DNA of 15,324 bases from Coriobacteriia bacterium (GCA_029858605.1 JAOUET010000023.1:1-15324), one strand, 5' to 3'; shown: positions 1 to 6,427, counted from the first letter of the stretch. The notes: generated by a model not told the origin, from the letters alone. Numbers and translations are program-made.

Positions 1-55
1 ACGGGCCACGGGGCGGGACGGCGATGGCGCTGCGCAGGGTGGTGAGCGCGAGTGA
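1..55 (+). CDS. C-terminal tail of an upstream gene, probably NuoI (partial)
   Basis: Frame 2 reads 17 codons into a TGA at 53-55. The tail is polar and rich in Gly, Asp, Glu and Arg, and shows no recognisable motif. The stop overlaps the GTG start of nuoJ by three bases, the tight coupling seen between genes of one operon. In standard nuo operons the gene before nuoJ is nuoI, the 8Fe ferredoxin-like subunit, whose C-terminus is often a variable hydrophilic tail. The nuoI identity therefore rests on gene order alone, because none of the cysteine motifs lie in the window. Confidence 0.5.
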   Translation, partial: RATGRDGDGAAQGGERE

Positions 56-552
56 CAGAGCTGCTCACACAGGTGGTGTGGTGGCTTCTGGCGGCTACCG
101 CCGTCATCGGAGCGCTAGCCGTAGTGTTCACCAAGGACGTGATGAGGATGGCCATCGGCCTTGCGGCTTTCCTCGTCGCTGTCGCCGGACTGTTCCTCTT
201 CTACGCCTTGCCGTTCCTGGCAGTGGTGCAGGTGTTCGTCTACGTGGGCGGCGTGCTCGTCCTGTTCCTGTTCGCCATAATGCTCGTCCATCGAGCCGAA
301 GAAGGACGTCCCGGTCTCGAATCGAGACACGATATCGGATCGATAGCCCTCGCGGTCGGAATCGTCGTTCTTGTGGTGATGGCCCTTCGGCCATTGCGCG
401 AGGCGACTGTGGTCGACCCGACATCGAGCGGTACCGCCGCGCTCGCCGAGATGCTTCTCGGTCCGATGCTTCCACACTTCGAGGCAGCAGGCGTACTCCT
501 GCTGCTTGCGCTCGTCGCAGTGATCGTGGTCGTGGGCGGTGATGACGAATGA
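52..552 (+). CDS. nuoJ: NADH-quinone oxidoreductase subunit J (NuoJ)
   Basis: This is a 166-residue integral membrane subunit of complex I in the proton-translocating arm, next to NuoK. The GTG start at 52 overlaps the previous stop and gives the usual length. The protein is almost entirely hydrophobic, with about five membrane segments. The segment VVQVFVYVGGVLVLFLFAIML (about residues 57-77) matches the conserved NuoJ helix (VQVLVYAGAVMVLFLF type) that carries the pi-bulge implicated in coupling quinone chemistry to pumping. A polar loop of about 15 residues follows it. The stop overlaps nuoK by four bases (ATGA), so the two are probably translationally coupled. Identity is secure from this motif plus position between the nuoI-like tail and nuoK. 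Confidence 0.93.
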   Translation: MTELLTQVVWWLLAATAVIGALAVVFTKDVMRMAIGLAAFLVAVAGLFLFYALPFLAVVQVFVYVGGVLVLFLFAIMLVHRAEEGRPGLESRHDIGSIALAVGIVVLVVMALRPLREATVVDPTSSGTAALAEMLLGPMLPHFEAAGVLLLLALVAVIVVVGGDDE

Positions 553-857
553 ACGTCGCCATCCTGGCATCCGTGCTGTTCGCTGTAGGCCTCTACGGCG
601 TGCTGACCCGCCGAGATCTTATCGCGGTTCTTGCCAGCGTCGAGGTCATGCTCGGTGGCGCCAGCGTCATGCTCGTCGGGCTGGCGACCACTATCGAGAG
701 CGCGGCCGCCCCTGAGGCTGGCGTCGTCGAAGCGGTCGGTCTGTTCATCATCATCCTGGCGGCCGCGGAGGCCGCGGTGGCTCTCGGGATCGTGATGGCT
801 GTCGCCCGCAGGAGGCGTACGACCCGTGTAGACGACTTGACCGAGGTGAGCGGCTGA
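549..857 (+). CDS. nuoK: NADH-quinone oxidoreductase subunit K (NuoK)
   Basis: This 102-residue, three-helix membrane subunit of complex I is the MrpC homologue and contributes to the first half-channels of the pump. Its two essential membrane glutamates are visible: Glu32 in LIAVLASVEVML (E. coli Glu36) and Glu74 in IIILAAAEAAVALGIV (E. coli Glu72). Length is that of the family (about 100 residues). The C-terminal tail is basic then acidic (ARRRRTTR...). The ATG at 549 sits in an ATGA overlap with nuoJ, and the TGA stop shares one base with the nuoL ATG. A GAGGTGAG Shine-Dalgarno sequence for nuoL lies inside the last codons of this gene. Confidence 0.95.
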   Translation: MNVAILASVLFAVGLYGVLTRRDLIAVLASVEVMLGGASVMLVGLATTIESAAAPEAGVVEAVGLFIIILAAAEAAVALGIVMAVARRRRTTRVDDLTEVSG

Positions 858-2674
858 TGACCGCCCTTGTGGAGAACGCCTGGATCGTCGTCGCAGTTCC
901 GTTCGCGATCGCGCTTCTCGTTGGGGTTGCGGGCCCATTGGCGCGACGGCTCGTGCCGTGGGTGACGCTGGTCGCGCCTCTTTGCGTGCTCGCTGTCGGC
1001 GTTTCGGGTCTAGTGACCGAAGCCGAGCACGCCGGTGCGGTTCGCTGGCTCTTCGGCGGAGAGTACGCGCTTTCGTTCGGTTGGGCCGTTGACGGACTCA
1101 CGTCCGTGATGCTGACGGTTGTCGGGTTCGTTGCGACGATGGTGGTACTCTTCTCGATCGGCTACATGCACGGGGAAACCGGTCTGCCTCGCTACTTCGG
1201 ATCGCTTGCTCTGTTCACCGGCTCGATGGCCCTTCTCGTCGTGGCCGACGGTCTCGTCGGGCTGTTCGTGGGCTGGGAGCTGGTGGGAGCTTGCTCGTAC
1301 CTCCTGATCGGTTTCTGGTATCAGAAGCCTTCGGCGGCAGCTGCGGCCGTGAAAGCCTTCCTGACAACGCGTGTGGGCGATGTCGGCCTACTGCTGGGGT
1401 TGGCACTGCTTTGGCGCGAGACCGGCGAGCTTGGCTACGGCGGGGTGTTTGAGGCCGTCGAGACGCTGGCGCCTGCGGTGGTCACGACGGTGGCAGTGCT
1501 CCTCTTCATCGGGGCGATGGGCAAGTCCGCGCAGTTCCCGCTCCACATCTGGCTACCGGACGCGATGGAAGGTCCGACGCCGGTATCCGCGTTGATACAC
1601 GCCGCGACGATGGTGGCCGCGGGCGTGTTCCTCGTGGCGCGGCTTTGGCCCGTCTACGAGGCGGCTCCCTCAGCGCAAACGGTCATTCTCGTTGTCGGTG
1701 CGTTCACGGCTTTTGCGTCGGCAACGATCGCGTGCGCACAGCGCGACATCAAGAAGGTGCTCGCATACTCGACGATCTCCCAACTCGGCTTCATGTTCGC
1801 GGCGCTGGGAGTCGGTGCCTGGGTGGCCGCGATGTTCCACTTGGTTACACACGCTGCCTTCAAGGCCCTGCTCTTCCTCGGCTCGGGCAGCGTGATCCAT
1901 GCGACCGGCACACAAGATCTCCGTGAGATGGGCGGGCTCGCGAAGCCGATGCCGATCACGGCATGGACGTGGATCGTGGGCTCGCTTGCGCTTGCAGGTG
2001 TGGCGCCCTTTGCGGGGTTCTTCAGCAAGGACGAAGTCATTCACGCGGTCGTGACGCACAACGTCGTCGCGGGCGTCGCTCTGTTCGCGGCGAGCGCGCT
2101 TACCGCGTTCTATATCACCCGGGCGACAAGGCTCGCATTCTTCGGCAAGTATCGCGGCGATGGTCACCCGCACGAAGGCGGCTGGGTGATGAGCCTGCCA
2201 CTGGTAGCGCTCGCAATCCCGGCCGCCGCGGCGGGCTTCGCGGGACACAAGATCGCCGAGCACCTTGGCGAGCACGGAGAGGCACTCAACCTTCCCGTGG
2301 CTGCCGCGTCACTCAGCGTCGCTCTGCTCGGGATCGTCGTGGGGTGGACGTCGTATCGGGACGGTGCCGAGTCTGAGGCCGCGATGGAGAGCCGAATGGG
2401 CGGCTTGTGGACGACGCTGCGCGGCGCATACGGCTTCGACGGGTTCGTCGGTGCCGTCATCGTGCGCCCGGTCGTTGCGATCAGCGACTGGCTGTACGGT
2501 TTCGTCGACCGAAAGATCGTCGACACCACCGTGGAGGGTGCGGGCAAGTCGCTGCCTGTCATTGGGCGCATGCTTTCCGTGCTCCAGAACGGCGACGCGC
2601 AGTGGTACGCGGCACTGATCGGAGCCGGCGCCGTGATTCTCGTGGCCCTCTCCCTAGTGGTTAAGGGGGGATAG
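857..2674 (+). CDS. nuoL: NADH-quinone oxidoreductase subunit L (NuoL), antiporter-like
   Basis: This 605-residue proton-pumping subunit is homologous to MrpA-type antiporters; NuoL subunits also carry the lateral helix along the membrane arm. Key residues are present: Glu141 in GWELVGACSYLLIGFW (E. coli Glu144), Lys223 in GKSAQFPLHIWLPDAMEGPT (E. coli Lys229) and His248 in SALIHAATM (E. coli His254). FHLVTHAAFKALLFLGSGSVIH and GFFSKDEVIH mark the second half-channel region. The C-terminal 100 residues contain a long amphipathic stretch before a final hydrophobic helix, as expected for the lateral arm and anchor. The start is ATG 857, with GAGGTGAG six bases upstream. The gene is separated from nuoM by five bases. 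Confidence 0.97.
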   Translation: MTALVENAWIVVAVPFAIALLVGVAGPLARRLVPWVTLVAPLCVLAVGVSGLVTEAEHAGAVRWLFGGEYALSFGWAVDGLTSVMLTVVGFVATMVVLFSIGYMHGETGLPRYFGSLALFTGSMALLVVADGLVGLFVGWELVGACSYLLIGFWYQKPSAAAAAVKAFLTTRVGDVGLLLGLALLWRETGELGYGGVFEAVETLAPAVVTTVAVLLFIGAMGKSAQFPLHIWLPDAMEGPTPVSALIHAATMVAAGVFLVARLWPVYEAAPSAQTVILVVGAFTAFASATIACAQRDIKKVLAYSTISQLGFMFAALGVGAWVAAMFHLVTHAAFKALLFLGSGSVIHATGTQDLREMGGLAKPMPITAWTWIVGSLALAGVAPFAGFFSKDEVIHAVVTHNVVAGVALFAASALTAFYITRATRLAFFGKYRGDGHPHEGGWVMSLPLVALAIPAAAAGFAGHKIAEHLGEHGEALNLPVAAASLSVALLGIVVGWTSYRDGAESEAAMESRMGGLWTTLRGAYGFDGFVGAVIVRPVVAISDWLYGFVDRKIVDTTVEGAGKSLPVIGRMLSVLQNGDAQWYAALIGAGAVILVALSLVVKGG

Positions 2675-2679
2675 CAGTC

Positions 2680-4113
2680 ATGATCCAGGTCGACATTCTC
2701 ATCCTGCTCCCGCTGGCATCGGCGATTCTTTGCACGCTTGCGGGCAGACAGGCACGCTGGTTTGCGCTGCTGGCCTCTCTGGCGACCGCAGGAGTTGCCG
2801 TGTCGGCGCTGACGAACGACTTCTCGACGGGAAGCGCGGTACACGGTTCTCTCGAACGGCTCGGAGTGATCCCGTCTTGGGCGCTGACTCTGGACGGTCT
2901 CTCGGCCCCGCTGGTGGGCCTGGCGGCGTTCCTTGGCATCATCGCCGTCCTCGCGTCTTGGGGAGTGGACGATCGTCCCGCAGCGCATCACGCACTGCTG
3001 CTCTTCCTCGAGGGCGCAGTCATGGGCGTGTTCCTTGCCGAAGACATCATCCTGTTCTACGTGTTCTGGGAGGCAGTCCTCATCCCGATGTTCTTCCTGA
3101 TCGGGGTGTGGGGGCACGAGGACCGCAAGCATGCGGCGATCAAGTTCTTCCTCTACACGTTCCTGGGCAGCGCGCTGATGCTCGTGGGGATCCTGACCGC
3201 CGTGTTCACGACGAGTCTGACCCAGATCTCGGATCTCGCGACCGTGTCGGACGCGTTTGCGAGCCGAAGCATGTTCTGGCTGCTGGCGATCGGGATGCTC
3301 GTCAAGATACCGGTGGTGCCGCTCCACACCTGGCTGCCCGACGCGCACGTCGAGGCGCCGACTGCCGGCTCGATCCTTCTGGCGGGCGTGCTTCTGAAGA
3401 TGGGCGGCTATGGACTTCTTCGAGTTGCCATGCCGCTCGCGCCCGCGGGATATGACGAGGCGCGCGGAATCCTGGCGGTTCTCGGAATCGTTGGGATCGT
3501 CTACGGTGCGGCGATGGCTCTTGCCCAGACGGACCTGAAGCGTCTGGTCGCATACTCGTCCGTGGCCCACATGGGGTTCGTGGTGCTGGCGGTCTCCGCA
3601 GGTACGACCCAAGGGTCCGTCGGCGCCGTGCTCGTGATGGTGAGCCACGGCGTCGTCGCTGGCCTGTTGTTCCTGCTGGTGGGGCAGCTCTACGAGCGCA
3701 CCCACACGCGCGACATCGCGCGCTTCGGCGGACTGGGCAAGGTCGTTCCCGGCTGGGCGACCGCGCTGACTTTCGGCGCGTTGGCCAGTCTCGGCCTCCC
3801 CGGGCTGTCCGGCTTCCCGGGCGAGTTCGTGGCTGCACTCGAGGGCTTCCGTGCTTTCGGATGGTGGATCGTTCCCGCAGCCGTCGGTCTTGTTCTCGCC
3901 GCAGCGTACAACCTGAGAGCGGTACGTGAGGTCAACCACGGGCCCAGTGTGGACGAGTGGTCCGGATTGAAGGACCTTGCGTTGCGCGACTGGATCCCCG
4001 TGCTGGCGCTTTCGGCGGCCATCCTCGTTTTGGGGGTCTGGCCGCGACTCGTTGCAGACCTGGCCGAACCCGCGGCCGCCGCCCTGATGGCCCTCGTGGG
4101 AGGTGGCGCGTGA
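2680..4113 (+). CDS. nuoM: NADH-quinone oxidoreductase subunit M (NuoM), antiporter-like
   Basis: This 477-residue antiporter-like proton channel subunit sits between NuoL and NuoN in the membrane arm. Catalytic residues can be placed: Glu131 in FYVFWEAVLIPMFFLIG (E. coli Glu144), Lys209 in VKIPVVPLHTWLPDAHVEAPT (Lys234), Lys240 in GVLLKMGGYGLLR (Lys265) and Glu382 in GFPGEF (Glu407). The last three share a constant 25-residue offset from E. coli, so the fold is intact. The ATG at 2680 has a strong AAGGGGG ribosome-binding sequence about nine bases upstream, inside and just past the nuoL 3' end. The stop TGA overlaps the GTG start of nuoN. Confidence 0.97.
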   Translation: MIQVDILILLPLASAILCTLAGRQARWFALLASLATAGVAVSALTNDFSTGSAVHGSLERLGVIPSWALTLDGLSAPLVGLAAFLGIIAVLASWGVDDRPAAHHALLLFLEGAVMGVFLAEDIILFYVFWEAVLIPMFFLIGVWGHEDRKHAAIKFFLYTFLGSALMLVGILTAVFTTSLTQISDLATVSDAFASRSMFWLLAIGMLVKIPVVPLHTWLPDAHVEAPTAGSILLAGVLLKMGGYGLLRVAMPLAPAGYDEARGILAVLGIVGIVYGAAMALAQTDLKRLVAYSSVAHMGFVVLAVSAGTTQGSVGAVLVMVSHGVVAGLLFLLVGQLYERTHTRDIARFGGLGKVVPGWATALTFGALASLGLPGLSGFPGEFVAALEGFRAFGWWIVPAAVGLVLAAAYNLRAVREVNHGPSVDEWSGLKDLALRDWIPVLALSAAILVLGVWPRLVADLAEPAAAALMALVGGGA

Positions 4114-5630
4114 GCATCCCACGCGAAGACATAGTGTTGATCCTCCCGATCGCCCTGGCGCTTGCAGGCGCCGTGCTGGGCCTGATCGCCGACGCCTTCC
4201 ACGGGCGACGCTTGGCTGTGAGTATCGTGATTCTGGGTCTCGCGGCGGGCGGCGCGCTGGGAATCTGGGTAGCGGTCAACGAGGATCCGCGTTCGGTGGC
4301 CGATATCCTCGCGGCGGGCGGGGGCACCTCCGCGGTGGGCGGTGCGGTCATGCTGATCGGCGCAGTCGCGGTCTTCGGGGGCTGGACCTGGTTCACTCGA
4401 AGCTCGATGGGCGCGGGCGCGGCCGTTCTGATCTCGATCGTGTGCGCCACGTCGGCGACTCTAGCCGCCTCTCTGGACCTCCTGCTCGTGATCATCTGCC
4501 TGGAGGCGCTCGCGCTGTCTGGATACGCGCTGACGGCTCAGGCTCGCAACGGACGATCCGCAGAGGCGTCCGTGAAATACGTGATTCAGGGCTCCGTCGC
4601 CACGGGCTTGTTGGTCTTGGGGTTCGCAATCCTGTTCGGCGTCTACGGGTCCAAGACAGACCTCCTTGAGATCGGCATCGCGATAGGATCGGGGCCGGTC
4701 GAACCCGCCTTGGCCGCTATGGGACTGATAGTTTCGGCCTTCGCCTACAAACTCGGTGCGTTCCCGTTCCATTCGTGGGCGCCCGACGTGTTCGAGACCG
4801 CTCCGCCGCCTTCGGCAGGAGCGATGGCGAGCATTCCCAAGATAGCCGCGGTGAGCGCTGCGGTGTTCGTGTTCGGCGTGGCCTTCGGTGTGGGCGATAC
4901 CGGGAGCCTTTCCACTCTGTGGCTCGTTCTGGCGGCCGGCTCGATACTCTTCGGCAATCTGGTGGCGCTGAAGCAGACATCGTATGGGCGCATGCTCGGG
5001 TATTCGGGGATAGCGCAGGTCGGCTACGTACTGGTGGGCCTTGCCGCACCTCAAGCGACCTGGACGATGAGCGCGATGCTGGTGCTGGTCGTTGCGTACG
5101 GCATGGCGGTCGCGTGCGCGTTCCTGGGTGCCGAGGCTGTACGGCAGATCAGACCGGAGTGGGACGGATCGATCGACGGCATGGCCGGGATCGGCAGATC
5201 GCAACCGGTTCTGGGCGTAGGCATCGCCATCGCGATGTTCTCCCTTACGGGAATGCCGCTCACAGCCGGGTTCTGGGGCAAGTTCGGCGTCTTTGGAGCC
5301 GCACTCGTCGACGAGTGGCAGTGGCTGGTCGCCATCGGCGTGCTCGGAATCCTGGCATCGGTCGTGTCGTTCGGCTACTACGGACGCGTGCTGAGGGCTC
5401 TGTACTTCGATGCCGAAGCCGAGGCGTCCACCGTTCGCGAGGAGCCGGGCAGTGAGTCCAGCGCCGAAGCCGAGGCGAATCCGAGCCTCTTCGACGCTTC
5501 CACGGATGGCAGTTCCGTGCCCGCCCAGGCAGCAACGGCGATCGCCGCACTGGCGATCATGGCACTCGGTCTGGCACCGGTATTCTGGGGACTCGAGTGG
5601 CTCTACGAGCTGTTTTACGTCTTCGGCTAG
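4110..5630 (+). CDS. nuoN: NADH-quinone oxidoreductase subunit N (NuoN), antiporter-like
   Basis: This 506-residue subunit is the third antiporter-like channel of complex I and lies closest to NuoK. I place the start at GTG 4110, which overlaps the nuoM stop (GTGA) and follows GGGAGGTGG. The same frame stays open upstream to 3957, but that stretch is Arg/Gly-rich and lies inside nuoM. Conserved residues: Glu132 in CLEALALSGYAL (E. coli Glu133), Lys214 in YKLGAFPFHSWAPDVFETAP (Lys217), Lys244 in ASIPKIAAVS (Lys247) and Lys391 in FWGKFGVF (Lys395). Oddity: between the last two hydrophobic segments, about residues 433-470, lies a Glu/Ala/Ser-rich hydrophilic loop with a repeated AEAEA motif. It is the last nuo gene; no terminator follows within the first 110 bases. 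Confidence 0.96.
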   Translation: MSIPREDIVLILPIALALAGAVLGLIADAFHGRRLAVSIVILGLAAGGALGIWVAVNEDPRSVADILAAGGGTSAVGGAVMLIGAVAVFGGWTWFTRSSMGAGAAVLISIVCATSATLAASLDLLLVIICLEALALSGYALTAQARNGRSAEASVKYVIQGSVATGLLVLGFAILFGVYGSKTDLLEIGIAIGSGPVEPALAAMGLIVSAFAYKLGAFPFHSWAPDVFETAPPPSAGAMASIPKIAAVSAAVFVFGVAFGVGDTGSLSTLWLVLAAGSILFGNLVALKQTSYGRMLGYSGIAQVGYVLVGLAAPQATWTMSAMLVLVVAYGMAVACAFLGAEAVRQIRPEWDGSIDGMAGIGRSQPVLGVGIAIAMFSLTGMPLTAGFWGKFGVFGAALVDEWQWLVAIGVLGILASVVSFGYYGRVLRALYFDAEAEASTVREEPGSESSAEAEANPSLFDASTDGSSVPAQAATAIAALAIMALGLAPVFWGLEWLYELFYVFG

Positions 5631-5676
5631 CTCGCGCAGCGCCGTTGAATTCAAGAGAGTTTTTTCACAATATCCC

Positions 5677-5705
5677 TTGATTCGACGCAAACCCGGCTCT
5701 ATAAT
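5677..5705 (+). promoter_or_regulatory. Strong sigma70/SigA-type promoter
   Basis: A -35 hexamer TTGATT (5677-5682) is followed by exactly 17 bases and a perfect -10 TATAAT (5700-5705). It lies 46 bases after nuoN in an AT-richer pocket of an otherwise GC-rich sequence, with a T6 run just upstream (5660-5665). Predicted transcription starts at about 5711-5713. This is the best promoter in the window by sequence. No gene lies immediately downstream; a hairpin and then an intrinsic terminator do. Confidence 0.75.
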
Positions 5706-5714
5706 CCGTCTTAA

Positions 5715-5732
5715 GTTGCATGCAAATGCAAC
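5715..5732. repeat. Perfect inverted repeat with GNRA loop at the transcription start
   Basis: GTTGCAT and ATGCAAC form a perfect 7-bp inverted repeat around GCAA, starting 10 bases after the -10 box. The first ten inner bases, TTGCATGCAA (5716-5725), are themselves a perfect palindrome. As RNA it would be a stable 5' hairpin with a GNRA tetraloop; as DNA it has the position and symmetry of a repressor operator. Sequence alone does not separate these two readings. Confidence 0.6.
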
Positions 5733-5743
5733 CCCTTACCCCT

Positions 5744-5779
5744 GAGCCTCAAGGTGCCGGCCTTGGGGCTCCCCCTTTT
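5744..5779 (+). terminator. Rho-independent terminator
   Basis: GAGCCTCAAGG (5744-5754) pairs with CCTTGGGGCTC (5761-5771) over 11 bp with one G-U wobble around a 6-base loop, followed by CCCC and TTTT (5776-5779). The stem is long and GC-rich. The T-tract is short and delayed by four C residues, which weakens it a little. It would stop transcripts from the promoter at 5677 and any read-through from nuoN. Confidence 0.7.
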
Positions 5780-5970
5780 GTACGGCCGTTTTGACCGTTC
5801 GTCGCCCTATTGCGGAGTACCGAAGGATCCGGCCTGCCAAAGGCTGGTGGAGATGGCAGTCGCGTGTGCGCCGGTAGGTGTGATGCGGCGGCAGGTACTG
5901 ATGGCAATGGTCGCGCAAACTGTGACGAAAGAACGTTTGCGGACCTCTTCAACCGTTCGCCGAGGGGCCG
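5780..5970. other. Non-coding stretch between terminator and FlgM-like gene region
   Basis: No supported gene lies here. Two overlapping open frames (5754-5978 and 5810-6034) have poor starts, low-complexity Arg/Gly-rich or unrecognisable translations, and one begins inside the terminator. Visible structure: a possible 6-bp stem at 5829-5847 (CCGGCC with GGCTGG around a 7-base loop), the long inverted repeat at 5909-5945 annotated separately, and a repeated ACCGTTCG (5794-5801 and 5952-5959). I looked for cyclic-di-GMP and cobalamin riboswitch cores and did not find them. Confidence 0.5.
5909..5945 (+). repeat. Long inverted repeat upstream of the FlgM-like gene
   Basis: GGTCGCGCAAAC (5909-5920) pairs with GTTTGCGGACC (5935-5945) over 11 bp with a single bulged G, closing a 14-base loop. 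No T-run follows, so it is not a simple terminator. It ends about 26 bases before the sigma28-like -35 element. It could be a 5'-leader structure of a longer transcript or a protein-binding site; no known element matches. Confidence 0.5.
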
Positions 5971-5998
5971 TCAAGTGAGGTCGCGTCCAGGCCGATAC
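5971..5998 (+). promoter_or_regulatory. Sigma28 (FliA/SigD)-like promoter
   Basis: TCAA (5971-5974), a 16-base spacer and GCCGATAC (5991-5998) resemble the flagellar sigma consensus TAAA-N14-16-GCCGATAA/T. The -10 element matches at seven of eight positions. The start of transcription would fall at about 6004-6006, only 3-5 bases before the ATG of the FlgM-like gene, implying a nearly leaderless mRNA. Placement directly before a predicted anti-sigma28 gene makes chance less likely, because flgM is classically sigma28-controlled. The imperfect -35 and very short leader keep confidence moderate. Confidence 0.5.
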
Positions 5999-6008
5999 CT
6001 GAGACAGT

Positions 6009-6272
6009 ATGATTATCTCGGAAGAGCAGGTTAGACGCGCAGTCGAGTACCTGCAGACGGCAGAGAGCGACACCCCCTCAGGAGTCTCCCGCCCCGGTGA
6101 GACAGTCGAAACTGAACTACTGGCGAAGGTTCGCGACGTCCTCTCGCTGACCCCCGATCTTCGTGTCGATCGCATCGAGCACGCGAAGGCGCTGCTCGCC
6201 GGCTCGGGACCCAGCGGGGCCGAGGTCGCCGACAAGATCATCGGGCGCGAGATCTCGGACTCACTGAGGTAG
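6009..6272 (+). CDS. FlgM-like anti-sigma28 factor
   Basis: This small acidic protein of 87 residues begins MIISEEQVRRAVEYL, the start style of Firmicutes-type FlgM proteins (MIIS-x-x-QV). Its C-terminal part, roughly TPDLRVDRIEHAKALL then EVADKIIG (about residues 52-82), fits the FlgM helix pattern (DxRxDKV-ELK..I..G.Y.V....IA.K). FlgM binds and inhibits the flagellar sigma factor until hook completion. No strong Shine-Dalgarno precedes the ATG; with the sigma28-like box ending at 5998 the message may be almost leaderless. The middle (residues 18-32) is polar and probably disordered, as in FlgM. The family's Gly-x-Tyr is replaced here (SGPSG), so assignment is from overall pattern. No other flagellar gene is in the window. 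Confidence 0.62.
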   Translation: MIISEEQVRRAVEYLQTAESDTPSGVSRPGETVETELLAKVRDVLSLTPDLRVDRIEHAKALLAGSGPSGAEVADKIIGREISDSLR

Positions 6273-6337
6273 GCAGCGCAGGTCTCTGCCACCTCGCCCG
6301 ACGCCCGCTCACACCCTGACAAGGGCCGTCTCCCTTC

Positions 6338-6360
6338 CGCCAGGTGGCGCAGTGCCGCCA
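6338..6360. repeat. Three-arm inverted repeat upstream of the membrane protein gene
   Basis: CGCCA (6338-6342), TGGCG (6345-6349) and CGCCA (6356-6360) give one central arm that can pair with either neighbour. It lies in the 155-base gap between the FlgM-like gene and the small membrane protein, 16 bases after another 5-bp stem (AAGGG/CCCTT, 6321-6336). There is no T-tract, so termination is not supported. A CATAAT sequence at 6369-6374 could be a -10 box but has no convincing -35 partner. Confidence 0.25.
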
Positions 6361-6427
6361 GTTCACCGCATAATGGCCTGAGGTGCGCTTTCCTGCAGGT
6401 GACCGCGAGCGAAGGGAGTGGGGTAGG

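Larger units (their letters stand above)
5712..5779 (+). ncRNA. Candidate small RNA or terminated leader (about 68 nt)
   Basis: The unit runs from the predicted start of the strong promoter to the end of an intrinsic terminator, with no room for a sensible ORF. Expected structure: a first hairpin of 7 bp closed by a GCAA (GNRA) tetraloop, a single-stranded C-rich linker (CCCCTTACCCCT, 5732-5743), then the 11-bp terminator hairpin. I find no segment that could form an obvious antiterminator against the terminator stem, so constitutive termination into a small RNA is more likely than a classical riboswitch. It matches no RNA family I recognise. Alternatively the unit simply ends nuo transcription and the promoter reads through to the FlgM-like gene. 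Confidence 0.45.

Noticed and set aside
3957..4109. N-terminal extension of NuoN
   Set aside because: The open frame overlaps nuoM, encodes Arg/Gly-rich sequence unlike NuoN, and a well-placed GTG with Shine-Dalgarno exists at 4110.
2164..4122. 652-codon open frame on the - strand opposite nuoL and nuoM
   Set aside because: It lies wholly opposite strongly supported complex I genes. Its translation is a charged Arg/Glu/His/Gln-rich sequence without domains, as expected for an antisense shadow in high-GC DNA.
5656..5666. T6 run after nuoN as a terminator of the nuo operon
   Set aside because: The bases before it (AAGAGAG) form no stem. The palindrome TTGAATTCAA nearby cannot form a hairpin with a workable loop. 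The hairpin at 5744-5779 is the better terminator.
4461..5690. 409-codon open frame on the - strand opposite nuoN
   Set aside because: Same shadow pattern; no motif and no ribosome-binding site, and nuoN on the + strand is certain.
5829..5910. Possible cyclic-di-GMP-I riboswitch (GGTAGG and ACTGATGG-like pieces near a stem)
   Set aside because: The invariant GGGCAAACC and GGACGCAAAGCC cores are missing, and a GACGCAAA at 5684-5691 lies inside the promoter spacer, out of order. Chance similarity.
5911..5926. Cobalamin-riboswitch-like GCAAACTGTGA
   Set aside because: None of the other conserved B12 boxes occur in order around it; these bases are part of the inverted repeat at 5909-5945.
5754..5978. 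74-codon + strand open frame after nuoN
   Set aside because: It starts inside the terminator stem, has no ribosome-binding site and no recognisable sequence. A shorter start at 5854 is no better.
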